A stretch of DNA of 64,000 nt from Porites lobata (taxonomy: Eukaryota; Cnidaria; Anthozoa; Scleractinia; Poritidae). The number at the start of each line of letters is the position of its first letter. Within the stretch, counting starts at the first letter, position 1. Positions 10,727 through 22,014 of the stretch are shown one piece after another. The position numbers and the translations under genes are program-made. The stretch covers positions 2,929,501 to 2,993,500 of the forward strand of contig CALNXK010000002.1 of NCBI GenBank assembly GCA_942486035.1. The letters are read 5' to 3'. The notes beneath the pieces are model-generated. The model was not told where the DNA came from, ran no database searches, and saw only the letters and a program-made list of their open reading frames with translations.

Positions 10727-11861
10727 CTTAAGGATATTACTTTTCAAGCAACTGAAATTAACAGTTTCGGATTACTTTGTATTTTCAAACGACGTTTTGA
10801 ATTTCAGTATAGTCTAAGCAAGGGAATTTATTAATTTACAAGGTAGCCTCACAGGTCGTGTTCAATATTGTATTTCCGTCCTGTATGACCTGTAGCAAAA
10901 TAAGATGCAGATTTGTACCACGTGACCAAGGTTTCGAAGCTGCTTGTAACGTGCTCACCTAATCGCCCACATGGCAATCTTGGGCCTCGGCCTGTTTAAG
11001 TACATGGAAGTGGGGACTCATGTTGACTCACCTGCTCAGGTAGGACAAAAAAAATAAACCTCATTTTCACACATTCGTATGACCCACCATGGTGGTGCAC
11101 TTTCTCAACATTTTTGAATGGCTTAACGTAAACAACAACAACAAAATATGAAATCACTGGCGGGCAAACGACGTGTTTTGGCGGTTGATGCTCTTCCACT
11201 CTCACTTGCTGCTTTTGCTGCAACCTTTTACTGCTGTGACTTTTTCTTGTCACCTACAATGATGCAAAGCCTCCGCTAAAGGCAGTTAGCTGTTCAGACA
11301 AGGAAAAATCACTACAAATGTTCCAGATACACGCTGTTGTCATGGACGGCAACCTGCAAAATAGTTTAAAACACTTGTTTCACGAAAGCCAGTGCTAAAA
11401 TCATGGTAAATAAGAAACGTTCTTGGTCAGGAGCCCATCTGTCTTGATGTTAACTTTGCGAAGATTTTCATTCTAGGGTGCATTTGATTCTTGATGTAAG
11501 TGAAAGACGAACGCCATGTATCTAACTTCAGTATTCCTCTGTTGTGTGCTTATTTCCACTGGAGACTTATCACTTTGCCTTGTTTCTTTTATCTGTGAAA
11601 TAACTGTAAAAGAATATAGAAATTTGAGATAAAAAATTCAGTCATTGTGTTTTAAATAAATTTTTCGGCCCCACTCCCTTTTTTACTATAGCCCCTTTTC
11701 TGCAGAAAATCCCCCTTTCTCTTTACCTTTATAAAACTTAAAGACCCGGTTCAAAATGTGTAGCGAAACTAATGCTTTTGAATGGGAACATTACATTTCG
11801 TGTATTGTCATTAAGTTTGCCACATGTGAAATTTGACGTTTGCATCGAGCCTCATCAACAC
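10727..11861. other. No gene recognised
   Basis: No host exon or repeat that I can support. The 85-codon - strand frame at 10996-11253 looks low-complexity and has no family resemblance. Confidence 0.35.
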
Positions 11862-12479
11862 TTAAGAGCGGCTTTCCGTAAATATCGACCCACGGTCGGC
11901 ACAAGTTGAAAATTTAATTTCGCTCATATTTGGCTCATCGATAACCCTTAATGAGTAATGAAACATGCCGTAGTTAGTTTTCCCAAATAACGTGTTCTTT
12001 TGTTAAAATTCGAGAAAACGCATTTTGCCCGTTCAGAGCTCAAAATCCACTTCCGGTAAAGCGAAATTTTACACAAATTCAATTGACTCGTACGTCAAAC
12101 CACAACGATTTGGCAGCCTTTGAAGAACACGAATAGTTTTTATGACCCTTTCTGTATTATAAGACGATAAATTTGTGAAAGCTGTAATAAGTTTGTGGCC
12201 AAAAAGGTATTGTTAAAAATAGGCCCTATTGACAATTTCTATCGTTCAAAATTATAGGGATAAAATAAGGCAAATTTTTACAATGCGCTATAACTTAAAA
12301 TTCCGCAAATTGACTTTCTACTGCTTAACTAGGCCCCAATCTATCCGAAAATCGAAACAAATCCCTAGGAAAACTATTTTAAGTAGCCCGCAAGACGTTG
12401 AGTTCAACCCTAATTTTGCAAAAAAAACGCGACATTGCCGTGGTTAAAAATAGCGTTACACGGCCCGTCACGCCAGTGT
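11862..12479 (+). repeat. Left arm of ~620-bp inverted repeat
   Basis: Starts TTAAGAGCGGCTTTCCGTA and runs to 'cacggcccgtcacgcc'. The complementary copy is at 15697-16319. The two differ by scattered substitutions and small indels, so they are old or independent. Each holds one open frame of about 65 matching codons (here 12229-12447, beginning at a TTG) with a shared core such as FTMRYNL.FRKLTFY. I do not recognise that peptide. The outer edges read TTAA, which would suit a piggyBac/Kolobok-type target but follows from the symmetry alone. Confidence 0.7.
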
Positions 12480-13490
12480 TACCAATAGATATGCTTTAAA
12501 CAATTTACTTAAAGGCAGATTAAAAGCCAGTTCGAAATTAAATCTTTCAATAAACCTATTATTCTCATTGATTGCAGCATTTTCTTCAGATACAACATTT
12601 AGGGTCCCTGGGATAGCGTCACACACTTTCATGTTCAGTTTCAGACTGGTGATTTCCCTCAAAAAATGGTATATAAACAGATAAGAACAAAATCAAAAAA
12701 CTAAAACTGATTGCTGAATGAATTTTTGCATTGAGAGATATTTGCGAATTAAATCATCGCCAATCAATGCCATTTGGTTTATAAAAACTAATTTCCTTGA
12801 AGCAATCTTAAAGAACAAAAATAATTTAGACTAAGTATTGGTGCAATAGTTCTCTTCGAAGTTTTTACCCTTGCGGGCTCTCAAAACTGAAAAAAAAGCT
12901 ACATGGATGCCAAAGAGGAGCATATACTTGTATGACAACGTGTATGAATCATGAAGCTACTGCATGACTATGACCCATTAAAACAAACTAAGAGGACTCT
13001 TTGGTGCTTTGCCAGGCTTACCATAAACTCAGTTTCAGGTTACTTTCGACGTTTCGGTGGAAAATTCCTGAAACAAACGAACGTCTGAAAAGGCAATCGC
13101 CTATTTTCTTGGTTGGAAACTTCCAGGCGGAAGTTCGGATTTCATTTCTTCAAACCTTTTTTGAATATTAGTTTCAGGCTTTCGCGGCCGTTTTGCATTA
13201 ACGAAACTGACTTAGGAAAATGGTAAACGCGATTACCGAACGGAGTCAAAATTAATCAGTCCTGAATTCTCCTCACCATTTTCCCAAACCGTGAAGCGAC
13301 CGGTTTACCAATGTAAATAGTAGAAAAACCTTGATGCCAAGAGCCTGCGATAGAGCTTTCTCTCATCGCTATCTGCCGCCAGGGACATTTCGTCAAAGAG
13401 CAGTGAGAGGCGGACTATGCGTCATATATCTTAAGTACTTTGAGGGGCCTTGTTAAGTGCATAATAGATCGTAGCAAGGGCAGATCGTTG
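12480..13490. other. Interior between inverted arms
   Basis: No transposase or host gene is visible. 13040-13220 has several 'gtttcagg' and 'cctgaaac' motifs in both orientations, possibly a decayed palindromic element. Confidence 0.35.
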
Positions 13491-13720
13491 CAATATCTCT
13501 AATTACTTATTAAGAGACACTCAAGCAAAGAAAACTCGCTATTCCTCTATCCCAGACAAATGTTAAGAAAAATAGTTTTTTTGGAGCAGTTCTTTGGAAT
13601 AGCCTTCCTATATATTGACCAGCAGCAGGCGAAGTCTCTTGGGGTTTTAAGGGCCGGCTGCAAACAATTCTTCTGGAGATCTACACGGTACTTACGTAAA
13701 GCGGACTAGGGCTTTCAGTC
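13491..13720 (+). pseudogene. LINE C-terminal remnant
   Basis: After a degraded stretch, one frame gives GAVLWNSLPIY, a stop, then EVSWGFKGRLQTILLEIYTV. This matches the end of CR1/L2 ORF2 ('SGAxLWNSLPxxLR...FKxxLxxxLL'). It is broken by stops and shifts, with no catalytic motifs. Confidence 0.65.
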
Positions 13721-14388
13721 TACTAGTATTCGGTTTGTGACAAAGACAAAGGTAGGGTTTTGGAGGCCTGCTAGGGCGTCTAAGTTTCATGGACTAAAGT
13801 TACGGAGGATGAGGAAAGTCCTCAAGTCTGTCTTTCCTTTTTAGGTGTTCCCATTCGTTCGTTACAAGGTTCTTCTTAGATTTAGTATTATACTCTATTT
13901 TGTTTCCCTATTTTTATTGTTTTGTTTTATGTTTTTTTTTTGGCGGAAAACACTATGTTCTCTTTCCAAACGCTATTGAAAGGAACTTTCAGTCTTTTAA
14001 CCTATCATGTGTAGTTCAGTATTACAGCTAGAGTTTCCATGACACTAAAACGTCAATCAGTGGAAAGTCTTTCAGGCCACAAAGCAGCCCGTACTTTTTG
14101 CGTAAGCCTTGAAGGCGGAATAGTCGAGGTAATGGTCAGGAGCCCTCTTCCCTCTTGTCTGGAGCAGAGGGGGCACGGTGGGGGAGGGGAGAGATGAGTG
14201 AGACTGGGGAGAGAATCGAAAAATAAGTCTAAAAAATACAATAGAAAATGACAAAGAAAAAACAAAAGAAAGGAAACAAGAAAGACAAAAAGGTTTCGCA
14301 GTCTAAAAGCAGTTGAAAAGTTAGTACTACCAAATCCGTTCCTGCTGATCAATAACAAAGCGCCAAAAGTGCTCGACGCTCATGTTGA
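13721..14388. other. No gene recognised
   Basis: No supported gene. The - strand frame 14053-14358 is hydrophobic and biased (F/L/S/P) and sits opposite purine-rich sequence; I treat it as compositional. Confidence 0.35.
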
Positions 14389-14780
14389 ATACCGTGTTTA
14401 TTCGAATAAGCGCCCAACCTCGAATTAGCGCCCACCTCGAATAAGCGCCCATCCTAAAGGCAGCAAAGTTAATAAGCGCCCACCCCCACCCCACTTCCTC
14501 CCACACAAACTCAAATAAGAGATAATAAGTAATAAAGAGACCCTCCCGAAGACGGAGTTTTCTTCAGAGCATTTTACAGAAACCTTGCTTTGTTACATCT
14601 CCGCTTTTTGTTATTACCATTTATTGTTTTGCTGCAAAACTAACATACTACACTTGCTGAGAATGGAGAAAATTTAATAAGTGCCCAGCCTCGAATAAGC
14701 ACCCACCTCGAATAAGCACCCACTCTCAAAGTCCAAAAATTTAATAAGCGCCCAGGGTGGTTAATCGAATAAATACGGTA
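14389..14780. mobile_element. MITE with 'aataagcgccc' repeats
   Basis: Ends are TACCGTGTTTATTCGAATAA and, in reverse, TTAATCGAATAAATACGGTA, flanked by TA. The interior repeats 'cgaataagcgcccacc' about six times near both ends. The end structure (TA, then CCGTA/CCGTG) resembles the element at 1891-2194. A further decayed relative lies at ~37545-37625. Confidence 0.75.
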
Positions 14781-15696
14781 TATACCATAAAAATTTGTAA
14801 ATGAAGGACGTAGTTAACCTGTAACAGGCCTTAAGGTAGTTGGGAAAACGCAAAGAAAAGTGGGCTAGCAAAAAATGGCGAAGGGCGGGGTTAGCAAGAG
14901 AGGGCGAAAGGTCCTCCTACTCTCTCCCTCTTACTCTCTTCCACGTTTGTTTTCCTCCGTTCCCCATTTCGCGCCACTGTCCACTGTCCCACTATCCACT
15001 ATCCACTTTCCACTGTCCACTAAGCCTGGAAGAGGCTAGTTCATATTGGGCCAGAGAGTTTTTTTTTCCAATGGCGATGCAAGGGATCTATAGATGTCCA
15101 TTTAGGAGCATTTGCCATTTTTAAAATCACGCTGCAACTATTCCTGCTTTAGCATTAGTAAAACGACACTTTTTTTTTTTCTATTTTCCGTTTTGCTGTA
15201 GAGGACATTTTTTGGTGATTTGTTTTTGATGATGGTGTTTCATCGTCGATCGAAACGAGTTAAAATGTTTTCTGAAACGTTCGTTACAATGTAACTTTAT
15301 AAGCGTAATAGTACTACATCGAAACGTACGTTTATACTTATACATAATTACTTGAAAGAGAAAACTCGCAAGAAAAAAAAAGAGTTCTAATTAGTTAATA
15401 TTGGTTATCCTCGTCTTAAATTTAACGTATTTATGCCTTTTGACGCATGCTTGAATTAATAAAACACACCACTGTACTTGTTTAAAGTTTGTTCTCGTTG
15501 GGCTCCGGTCGTCGACGTCTTGCGGATGTCGCTCAAAAAAGCCGACTTTTGGGCAGTTCTACACTATATATTGTATCCAAACAAAATGACTCTTCTAAAT
15601 AAGATAAGTGTATTGAAAGATGTAATATAGATTGTATGCTGGAATTTGGCATGTGATCAGCGTTGAATAGAATGTTGAAAGTGAATCTGTCGTTAA
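14781..15696. other. No gene recognised
   Basis: No supported gene. 14970-15020 is a short 'ccactgtccacta' tandem repeat. 15228-15262 can form a 7-bp hairpin followed by 'gatcgaaacg', which I do not accept as a hammerhead. Confidence 0.35.
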
Positions 15697-16319
15697 CACC
15701 GCTGACGGGCCGTGTCACGCTATTTTTAACCACTGGAATGTCGCGATTTTTCGCAAAATTAGGGTTGAACTCGGCGTCTTGCGGGCTACTTAAAATCGTT
15801 TGCCCAGAGATTTGTTTCGATTTTCTGATATATTGGGGCCTAGTTAAGCCGTAGAAAGTCAATTTGCGAAATTCTAAGTTATAGCGCATTGTAAAAATTT
15901 GCATTACTTTAACCCTATAATTTTGAACGGTAGAAATTGTCAATAGGGCCTATTTTTAACAATACCTTTTTGGCCACAAACTTATTACAGCTCTCACAAA
16001 TTTATCGTCTTATAAGAAAGAAAGGGTCATAAAAACTATTCGTGTTCTACAAAGGCTGCTAAATCGTTGTGGTTTGACGTACGAGTCAATGGAATTTGTG
16101 TAAAATTTCGCCTTACCGGAAGTGGATTTTGAGCTCCGAACGGGCAAAATGAGTTTTCTCGAATTTTAACAAAAGAATACGTTATTTGGGAAAACTAACT
16201 ACAGCATGTTTCATTACTCATTAAGGGTTATCGATGAGCCAAAAATGAGCAAATTCGAATTTAGAACTTGTGCCACAAAAAGTCGATTTTGGTCGATATT
16301 TACAGACAGTCGCTCTTAA
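15697..16319 (-). repeat. Right arm of ~620-bp inverted repeat
   Basis: Reverse-complement counterpart of 11862-12479, ending CGCTCTTAA. It carries the matching open frame on the - strand (within 15533-15943), which here runs on for another ~65 codons past the repeat, although not in a sequence I recognise. The ~3.2 kb between the arms holds a LINE remnant and a MITE. Confidence 0.7.
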
Positions 16320-17830
16320 TAAAGTCCAGGAAAATTAAATCAAAATTTCCCTCTATGCCCAAAGCTTAAAATTAAACTAAAGAAAGACTTTATACCATAC
16401 CTAGCCTGCATAACAAGCGTTTCCAATCGAGTTATTTCGCGAGTCATACCTCCCCCTCCCTCCTCTTTTTCCTCTTTTTTTTTTTTGCCCTCTACAAACT
16501 TAGTCTCTTGCACAAAACTCGTGCGGAAAAGTTTGCTACGCAGGCTATTTTTATACCTATTTAACCTCCAAAGTTATTATCCAGTCACAATAAAGAAGGG
16601 ACAGCTCGGTATGTTTGAATGATTATTATTAAATGTTGAAACATACCCAGCTGCCACTGTGATGGCGGGCACGAAAATCAATGGAATATTTTAAAAATTA
16701 TGCAGCCTGAGCCCCATTACGTATAGAACCCAGAAAAATCAACAGAAAGAGAAAAACATCCGTAGTCCTCAAACATCCACACTTTTTTGTTTGATAAACT
16801 GCACTGAATCCTATTCAAATAAGCTTATGTACTTGCTTCAGTAATATGCCCATCAAATTCTGGTACAGACATTTTTATTGAAATATACTGTCCATGAAAA
16901 AACATATATACAAGTCTTATATTATTTCATTACCTAAGTAGTTCTCGCAGTCAACAAGTATAACTGTTAGAAAAAACAGAGTTGGTTAAACTTGATGTTA
17001 GTAGGTTTTCGCATGGAGTTTTGACTTGAATTGCATTGTGAAATATAAGCCTGCTATTAGTTTGCAGAAATGCACGAGCCCTTAATTAACAAAAAAGGGC
17101 TTGATCTAATGGAAACTCTGCTATGATATAGCAAGATTTTTATAGTTTACTGAACCAGATTTAACAATCAGAAAAGCTCCCAAACACGACATAAGAGCCT
17201 GTTCGGAGTTGGTTTCTATAAGCTTAACATAGTAAAACAACTATGAAGTTTGAAGAGCAAATATTGCATGCATACAAAGAAAAGAATGACACATACCTTT
17301 TGAACAAGTTTGTGGTCTAAACTCTATCAAAGATAAGGGTGAAAATATTTGTTAACAAAAGCTGGACTGCTTCGTACAAAAAAGCAGCTTTTGGTTTCTT
17401 CAGATCTGCGTTGTTTGTTTGTTTGCGTGGGCGGAGAGAGTTTGCAGCCGCCAAAAACAGGGTGTCTTGCTTGGGTTCAGTCTTCCATCGTCCAATTTTT
17501 GAGTCATTGTTTTGTGTTGCTATCATTACATCGTATATTGATCGATCAAGGGGAAATGATCCACTCAAGATAAGAAAAAAAAAATTTTTCACTTCGAAAA
17601 AGTACATATTCCAGAACATTTTCAAAAATCATTACAAAACAGCAATTGCCATGATTACCAGCCTGTGTTCGGTATTGTCGTATAAATATCTTTAAAACAG
17701 TATTTAAAAACAGCGTTTTAATTTCCTTTCTTAATATCCCTTTCGACATAGGTGTTTGTAGAAGTAATATTCGTTGCATATCTGCTCTCACCTTTGACAC
17801 CATTCAAAAGTGTTGTAAAAGTGTAGCGGT
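16320..17830. other. No gene recognised
   Basis: No supported exon. Overlapping open frames on both strands at 17317-17803 reflect AT-rich symmetric sequence; none carries a known domain. Confidence 0.35.
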
Positions 17831-17844
17831 CGTATTTTGACTAA

Positions 17845-18160
17845 TATCAAAGGTGTGGTCGCAGCCGACTTCATCTTTGACGTGCGTCATAGGTAAAGTC
17901 AAAGTTACCAGCATATTTGAAAAACGCCTTTGATAAGGGTTAAAGGAATAGTAAAGCATTGACGCATTTGACTTCATCTTTGACGCGCGTCAAAGGAGAA
18001 GTCAAATTTGTTACCAATTTGACTTCACCTTTACCGAGGTCAAAGGAGTACGCAAAGAGGTTATATATTTGGCGACATCTTTGACGCACGTCAAAGGTGA
18101 AGTCAAAGCCAATACCATATTTGACTTAACTTTTGACGCGTGTCAAAAGTGCAGTAAATC
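17845..18160. repeat. Tandem palindromic repeat (CTTTGACGCGCGTCAAAG)
   Basis: About five imperfect units. Each contains a palindrome around CTTTGACGCGCGTCAAAG, flanked by 'ttgacttcat'/'gaagtcaa', which extends the symmetry to about 40 bp. Units are ~65-75 bp apart and diverged. Each unit could form its own hairpin. No coding content. Confidence 0.75.
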
Positions 18161-18331
18161 CAATTTTTCGTCCCGTGTTAGACGGCAGACCGTGTAATCT
18201 GCCTTGACGGGTCACCCACCTATGATGTAAACGTGATCAAATTAAAATGAGAGATTATATGGACAGGCGGTTTATACCCTGTCTAAGCGGGTTACCTCAC
18301 CTATCTTGGGTCCCCCTTCTCCATGTAAACA

Positions 18332-18592
18332 GGGCCCGGTTGCATAAAACGACCGTAATAATGACGGGTATACGTACGCGTACTCGTAACTTAAGTGAGT
18401 TGCATTAAAATTAAATCACTTAAGTGGTCCACTTAGAGAATTCACTTAAGTGGCTGCACTCACTTCAAAAAATAGTGAGTCAGTAATATAAAGTACTTAA
18501 ACCAAGTTACGTGTGCCCTTAAGTGAGCCGTAAGTTACCACGTGACCTGCTTAAAATGAGCACGTGAGTGCAGGTTTTATGTAACCGGGCCC
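18332..18592. mobile_element. MITE with GGGCCCGGTT ends
   Basis: Ends are GGGCCCGGTTGCATAAAAC and GTTTTATGTAACCGGGCCC, a ~20-bp inverted repeat with one mismatch. The interior is full of 'acttaagt' palindromes. A target duplication is not clear. No ORF. Confidence 0.75.
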
Positions 18593-18715
18593 AGGCCCTT
18601 AAAAATGAGCTGGTTTCACGTCAGGTTGATCCTTAAGAATTTATATTTTTGACATTTTTATCTGCTCATTTCCCAATTTGAGGAATACTGTAAGTTTACA
18701 GGAGCTCCTCACTAT

Positions 18716-18790
18716 AAAATAAATGAATAAGTAAATGAATAAATAAATGAATAAATAAATAAATAGGTAAATGAAAAAATAAATGAATGA
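18716..18790. repeat. (AAATGAAT)n-type microsatellite
   Basis: About 75 bp of interrupted AAATAAATGAAT units. Confidence 0.85.
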
Positions 18791-18952
18791 TAGGGCTGTG
18801 AACAGTTTAATATTGAGACAGCTATTCTATGGTACTCAGCGTGATTAAGAATCGTATTTGCTTTAGGGGTAATACCTGGGAGGATAATCTGTTCCCAGAC
18901 AACAACAACAAAGTCTTAAGCTCTGGACGCAAACCAGAAGAACCAGGTTCGA

Positions 18953-19192
18953 ATTGGCGTGGGACATCCTCGGAGACCCAGGGACAGTCAGTCGGGCCGG
19001 GAGAAAAGGCGCGAAAAAGCTTTCAAGCATGGACGGAAGAGCCCCTGAGTACCTACTCTCACAGGATGATTTCCAAAAGGTCAGGCGAATGCTGGCTCCT
19101 GATAGGGCGCAAAAAAAATGCTTTGTATTATTGTGCCCAATCGGCGAACAGTTCCTCCTGAGTTCTTTTCGTGAGTTCGTTTACGACGGCTA
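18953..19192 (+). mobile_element. TIR-type repeat copy A
   Basis: Runs from 'gtgggacatcctcggagacc' to 'gttcgtttacgacggctat'. The reverse-complement copy is at 20997-21247, and its leading ~70 bp also form the arms of the palindrome at 21652-21806. Open frames on + here are by-products. This is a multi-copy non-autonomous element. Confidence 0.7.
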
Positions 19193-20000
19193 TAAGCTCT
19201 CTAATAGTCGTCGTGTACGAACAACGACGGTGACGGCTACGAAAATGTCACTTTAAAAATGAAGTCGTGCTGCTTCGAACTTTATCGGCGCTTATTCTAT
19301 CTCGTTCATTTCGTCAAATGTTGGCAATTTTTTTTGGAGTTGAATTCTAACAGACTGTATCAATGTTCAGGAAAAGAAAAAGAAAGTCGTTGTCTTGTGT
19401 TCACGTCCCCCAAAAAACGTGAAATAAGGAAGTTTTACGTCGTAGTCGTGCAATGACGGCAAAAAAGTTGTTGTTTTGCTAATCTAAACCAATTTGCCGT
19501 TCTCATTGACATCGCTGTCGTCGTTGCTTGAGCTCCCTATTATCTCGCCACAGTTGCCCGGTTCGTTCACCCAGCTTTCCTGATCAGAAACGAAGGATTA
19601 CTACCGGTGAGTCGAAAAACGTTTCGGATGCTATCAGCAGGAGCAATTCAATTTGCACTGAGAAAATTCTGTTTCTGACGGATCACAATGTATCGTAAAT
19701 AATGGGAAGATGCAGCGGCGACGAGAAAGTAAAAAAAGTAATAGCTTGGCAAGGCAAAACAACAACTTTGCACGTGCATTACGCTTTTTTGTTCATTTCT
19801 TTGCCGTCACTGCATGACTACCACGTGAAAATGCCTATAATTTCACGTTTTGTGAAGGACGTAAACAAGCAAGGACAAAATTTTCTTACTCTTTATGAAC
19901 TTGGATATGGCTGATAGAAATTCAGCTCCAGTAGGGTTCGCTTGCATTTGACAAAGTAAGCGAGTTGGAATAATCGCGATAGAGACTGAAAAAATGTGAA
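19193..20000. repeat. 'cgacggc'-rich repeat, no gene
   Basis: 19193-19545 is bounded by related 'cgacggctat'/'gctgtcgtcgttgcttgagc' motifs and contains 'aaaagttgttgttttgctaa'. 19741-19870 holds a related piece ('aaaacaacaactttgcacgt') in the other orientation. This looks like another MITE family with two copies. No host gene is supported. Confidence 0.4.
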
Positions 20001-20790
20001 TTCACTTTTCAGGTGGAGGACAGGGCCAGGGGGTCACAATCTCCCGTCTCCCGTACATTTTAGTCCTTTGTCTCCCGACTCCCGCCCTTTATTGTGTTTC
20101 TCCCGTTATCATGTAAATCACACTTTTTGACTCCCTATTCTAATTGGGAGGGAGTGTTTTGGTCTTGTCCAAAATAAAAAATTAAGTTGTAAATCGAACC
20201 ACTCCGCCCTCTCTAGCGCGATCACTGAAGCGGCAGTCCTTCGACACAAGTTAACTCCTGGCGGTAAAATCTTCAGTGTTTTGTGAACTACAGTGGTACG
20301 GAGCGTGCTCCCAGGAAGGTCTTCAATGGAGGGATTTTTCCCCACCAGACCGAAAAATACTGAGACCGATCAAAATGGTCTTTGACGACATTTGAGCTGA
20401 CTCGCTTTGTCGTTCTTGCGGAGAATTTCGACAGAAAGCGAGACAGACGAGACACTGACACGACTGACACAGTCGACACACGTGTACATGTGTCATGCCA
20501 TCTCATTCATGTCCTATGATGTACGCGACTTGGAAAGGTTTCCAATTTCACCGGAAGTAATACTGTTTTTTATCCCGAGCACGAATTTTTCTCGCGTATA
20601 AAATTTTGCTTTAAGCCTCGGAGAACGTTTATGGGAGTCAAGAAACGTTGTTGGGTTCGTTTCTTGGACTGGATGTAGGCAGTAACAAATAAGGAAAGCT
20701 TGACTGTTTGAATTTCTCTCCCGCTTCCCGCCCTTTCTTCTCCTGTCTCCCGTACCCTTCCCGCCCCCTGTCCCCTCTCCCCTCACTTTT
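20001..20790. other. Gene-free; CTCCCG-rich patches
   Basis: Two pyrimidine-rich patches (20020-20110 and 20720-20785) repeat 'tctcccg' many times. They may be parts of one repeat family; 50740-50820 has related 'tgggagactgggaga' in the opposite sense. No gene. Confidence 0.4.
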
Positions 20791-20996
20791 CATGCGACGT
20801 TTTCGTGGCTGTCAGCTGTCGTGACATCTTAAACTCCCTAATAAGGGTGAATACCTTTTGTAAGCTCAAGCTTGTATTTTTGGAAAAGCGTCTTTAGTTT
20901 TCGGGTAGACCGTATTTTGAAATGGAGAGTTCATATCAAACTGAAAGTTTCCTGACTGCATGCATTTCTTTGGTGCATGAGCCAGACAAGCCGTGA

Positions 20997-21247
20997 TTGA
21001 GTTTAAATAGCCGTCGTGTACGAACTCACGAAAAGAACTCAGGAAAAACTGTTCGCCGATTGGGCACAATAATACAAATCATTTTGTTGTGCCCAATCAG
21101 GAGCCAGCATTGGCTTGACCGTCTGGAAATGGTCCGGTGAGAGTCGGTACCCAGCAGAGCGGATCCGCACTGGGACCCAAGGGCTTTTCCGCCTGTGCTT
21201 GAAAACGTTCGTCGCGCCTTTTATTCCCGCCCCTGGGTCTCCGAGGA
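20997..21247 (-). mobile_element. TIR-type repeat copy B
   Basis: Reverse complement of the repeat at 18953-19192, from 'atagccgtcgtgtacgaac' to 'ctgggtctccgaggac'. Scattered substitutions separate the two. Confidence 0.7.
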
Positions 21248-21600
21248 CGGAATTGGGGAGGAAAGCAGGGAAAGCAAAACTTTATTTCCACAATATTTCG
21301 CGAATTTAGCGGTTCTAGCCTGTTCCAGGCGTTCATATGGTGGAGAAGTAAGAATTTCTTTTTTCACTTTGCTTGAGTTTGACGAGGCTAATGAACAGTT
21401 ACGATAGATAAACAAGGAAATATTTCGAGCTACAACAAATTGCTGTCTGTCCCCCTTGAACTAATGTCCTATTTCCATTTCTTTAGTATTTTGTTACAAT
21501 AAGGTTGTATTTTTTTAATTTAAATAACGGTAACATGACCCACTTAATACGGACACTTTCTGTGTGTGTGTGTTTTTTTTATAGTGTCCGTATTACTGTC

Positions 21601-21975
21601 AAACTCAGAAAACCGTGAACACCTGAAAATTTTCAGGAATGTTGATTGTGTACCATCCTCCGAGACCCAGGGGCAGTCAGTCGGGTCAAGGAAGGCGCGA
21701 CGAAAGTTTTCAAGTACGGGCGAAAGAGCTTTCGCCCGTACGTGAAAACTTTCGTCGCGCCTTTTCTCTCGGCCCGACTGACTGCCCCTGGGTCTCCGAG
21801 GATGGTTGTGTACTTGCCAATCACAATAAAGTTTAGGACACGCGAGCAAACTTCAAAACCACAAACTAATTACCGTTGCTGTTTGCGGTTTTGTTATCTC
21901 GCGCTCTATTGGCTTATTTTTCGCAACACAATAACATTCCATGAATATTTCTGGTGTTCACGGTTTTGTGAGTTT
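21601..21975. mobile_element. TIR element hosting a fold-back MITE
   Basis: Inverted ends of ~35 bp: 'aaaccgtgaacacctgaaa' on the left and 'ttctggtgttcacggttttg' on the right. Between them lies the palindrome 21652-21806, probably a later insertion. Just left, 21549-21595 makes another hairpin (AATACGGACAC/GTGTCCGTATT) around a TG run. Confidence 0.6.
21652..21806. repeat. 155-bp near-perfect palindrome
   Basis: Arms of ~75 bp meet with almost no loop at about 21729: 'acgggcgaaagag' against 'ctttcgcccgt'. The outer ends are ACCATCCTCCGAGACCCAGG and its complement. The arms match the terminal part of the repeats at 18953 and 20997, so this is a fold-back version of that family. Confidence 0.9.
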
Positions 21976-22014
21976 CACAGTAACAGGGTTTCACTGTAAC
22001 ATGTAGAAAAAAGA

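Noticed and set aside
15228..15262. Hairpin followed by 'gatcgaaacg' as a hammerhead
   Set aside because: The CTGANGA box is absent (TTGATGA) and the hairpin is misplaced relative to GAAA.
17317..17803. Overlapping frames of 74-118 codons on both strands
   Set aside because: No domains, no splice support, mutually overlapping; compositional.
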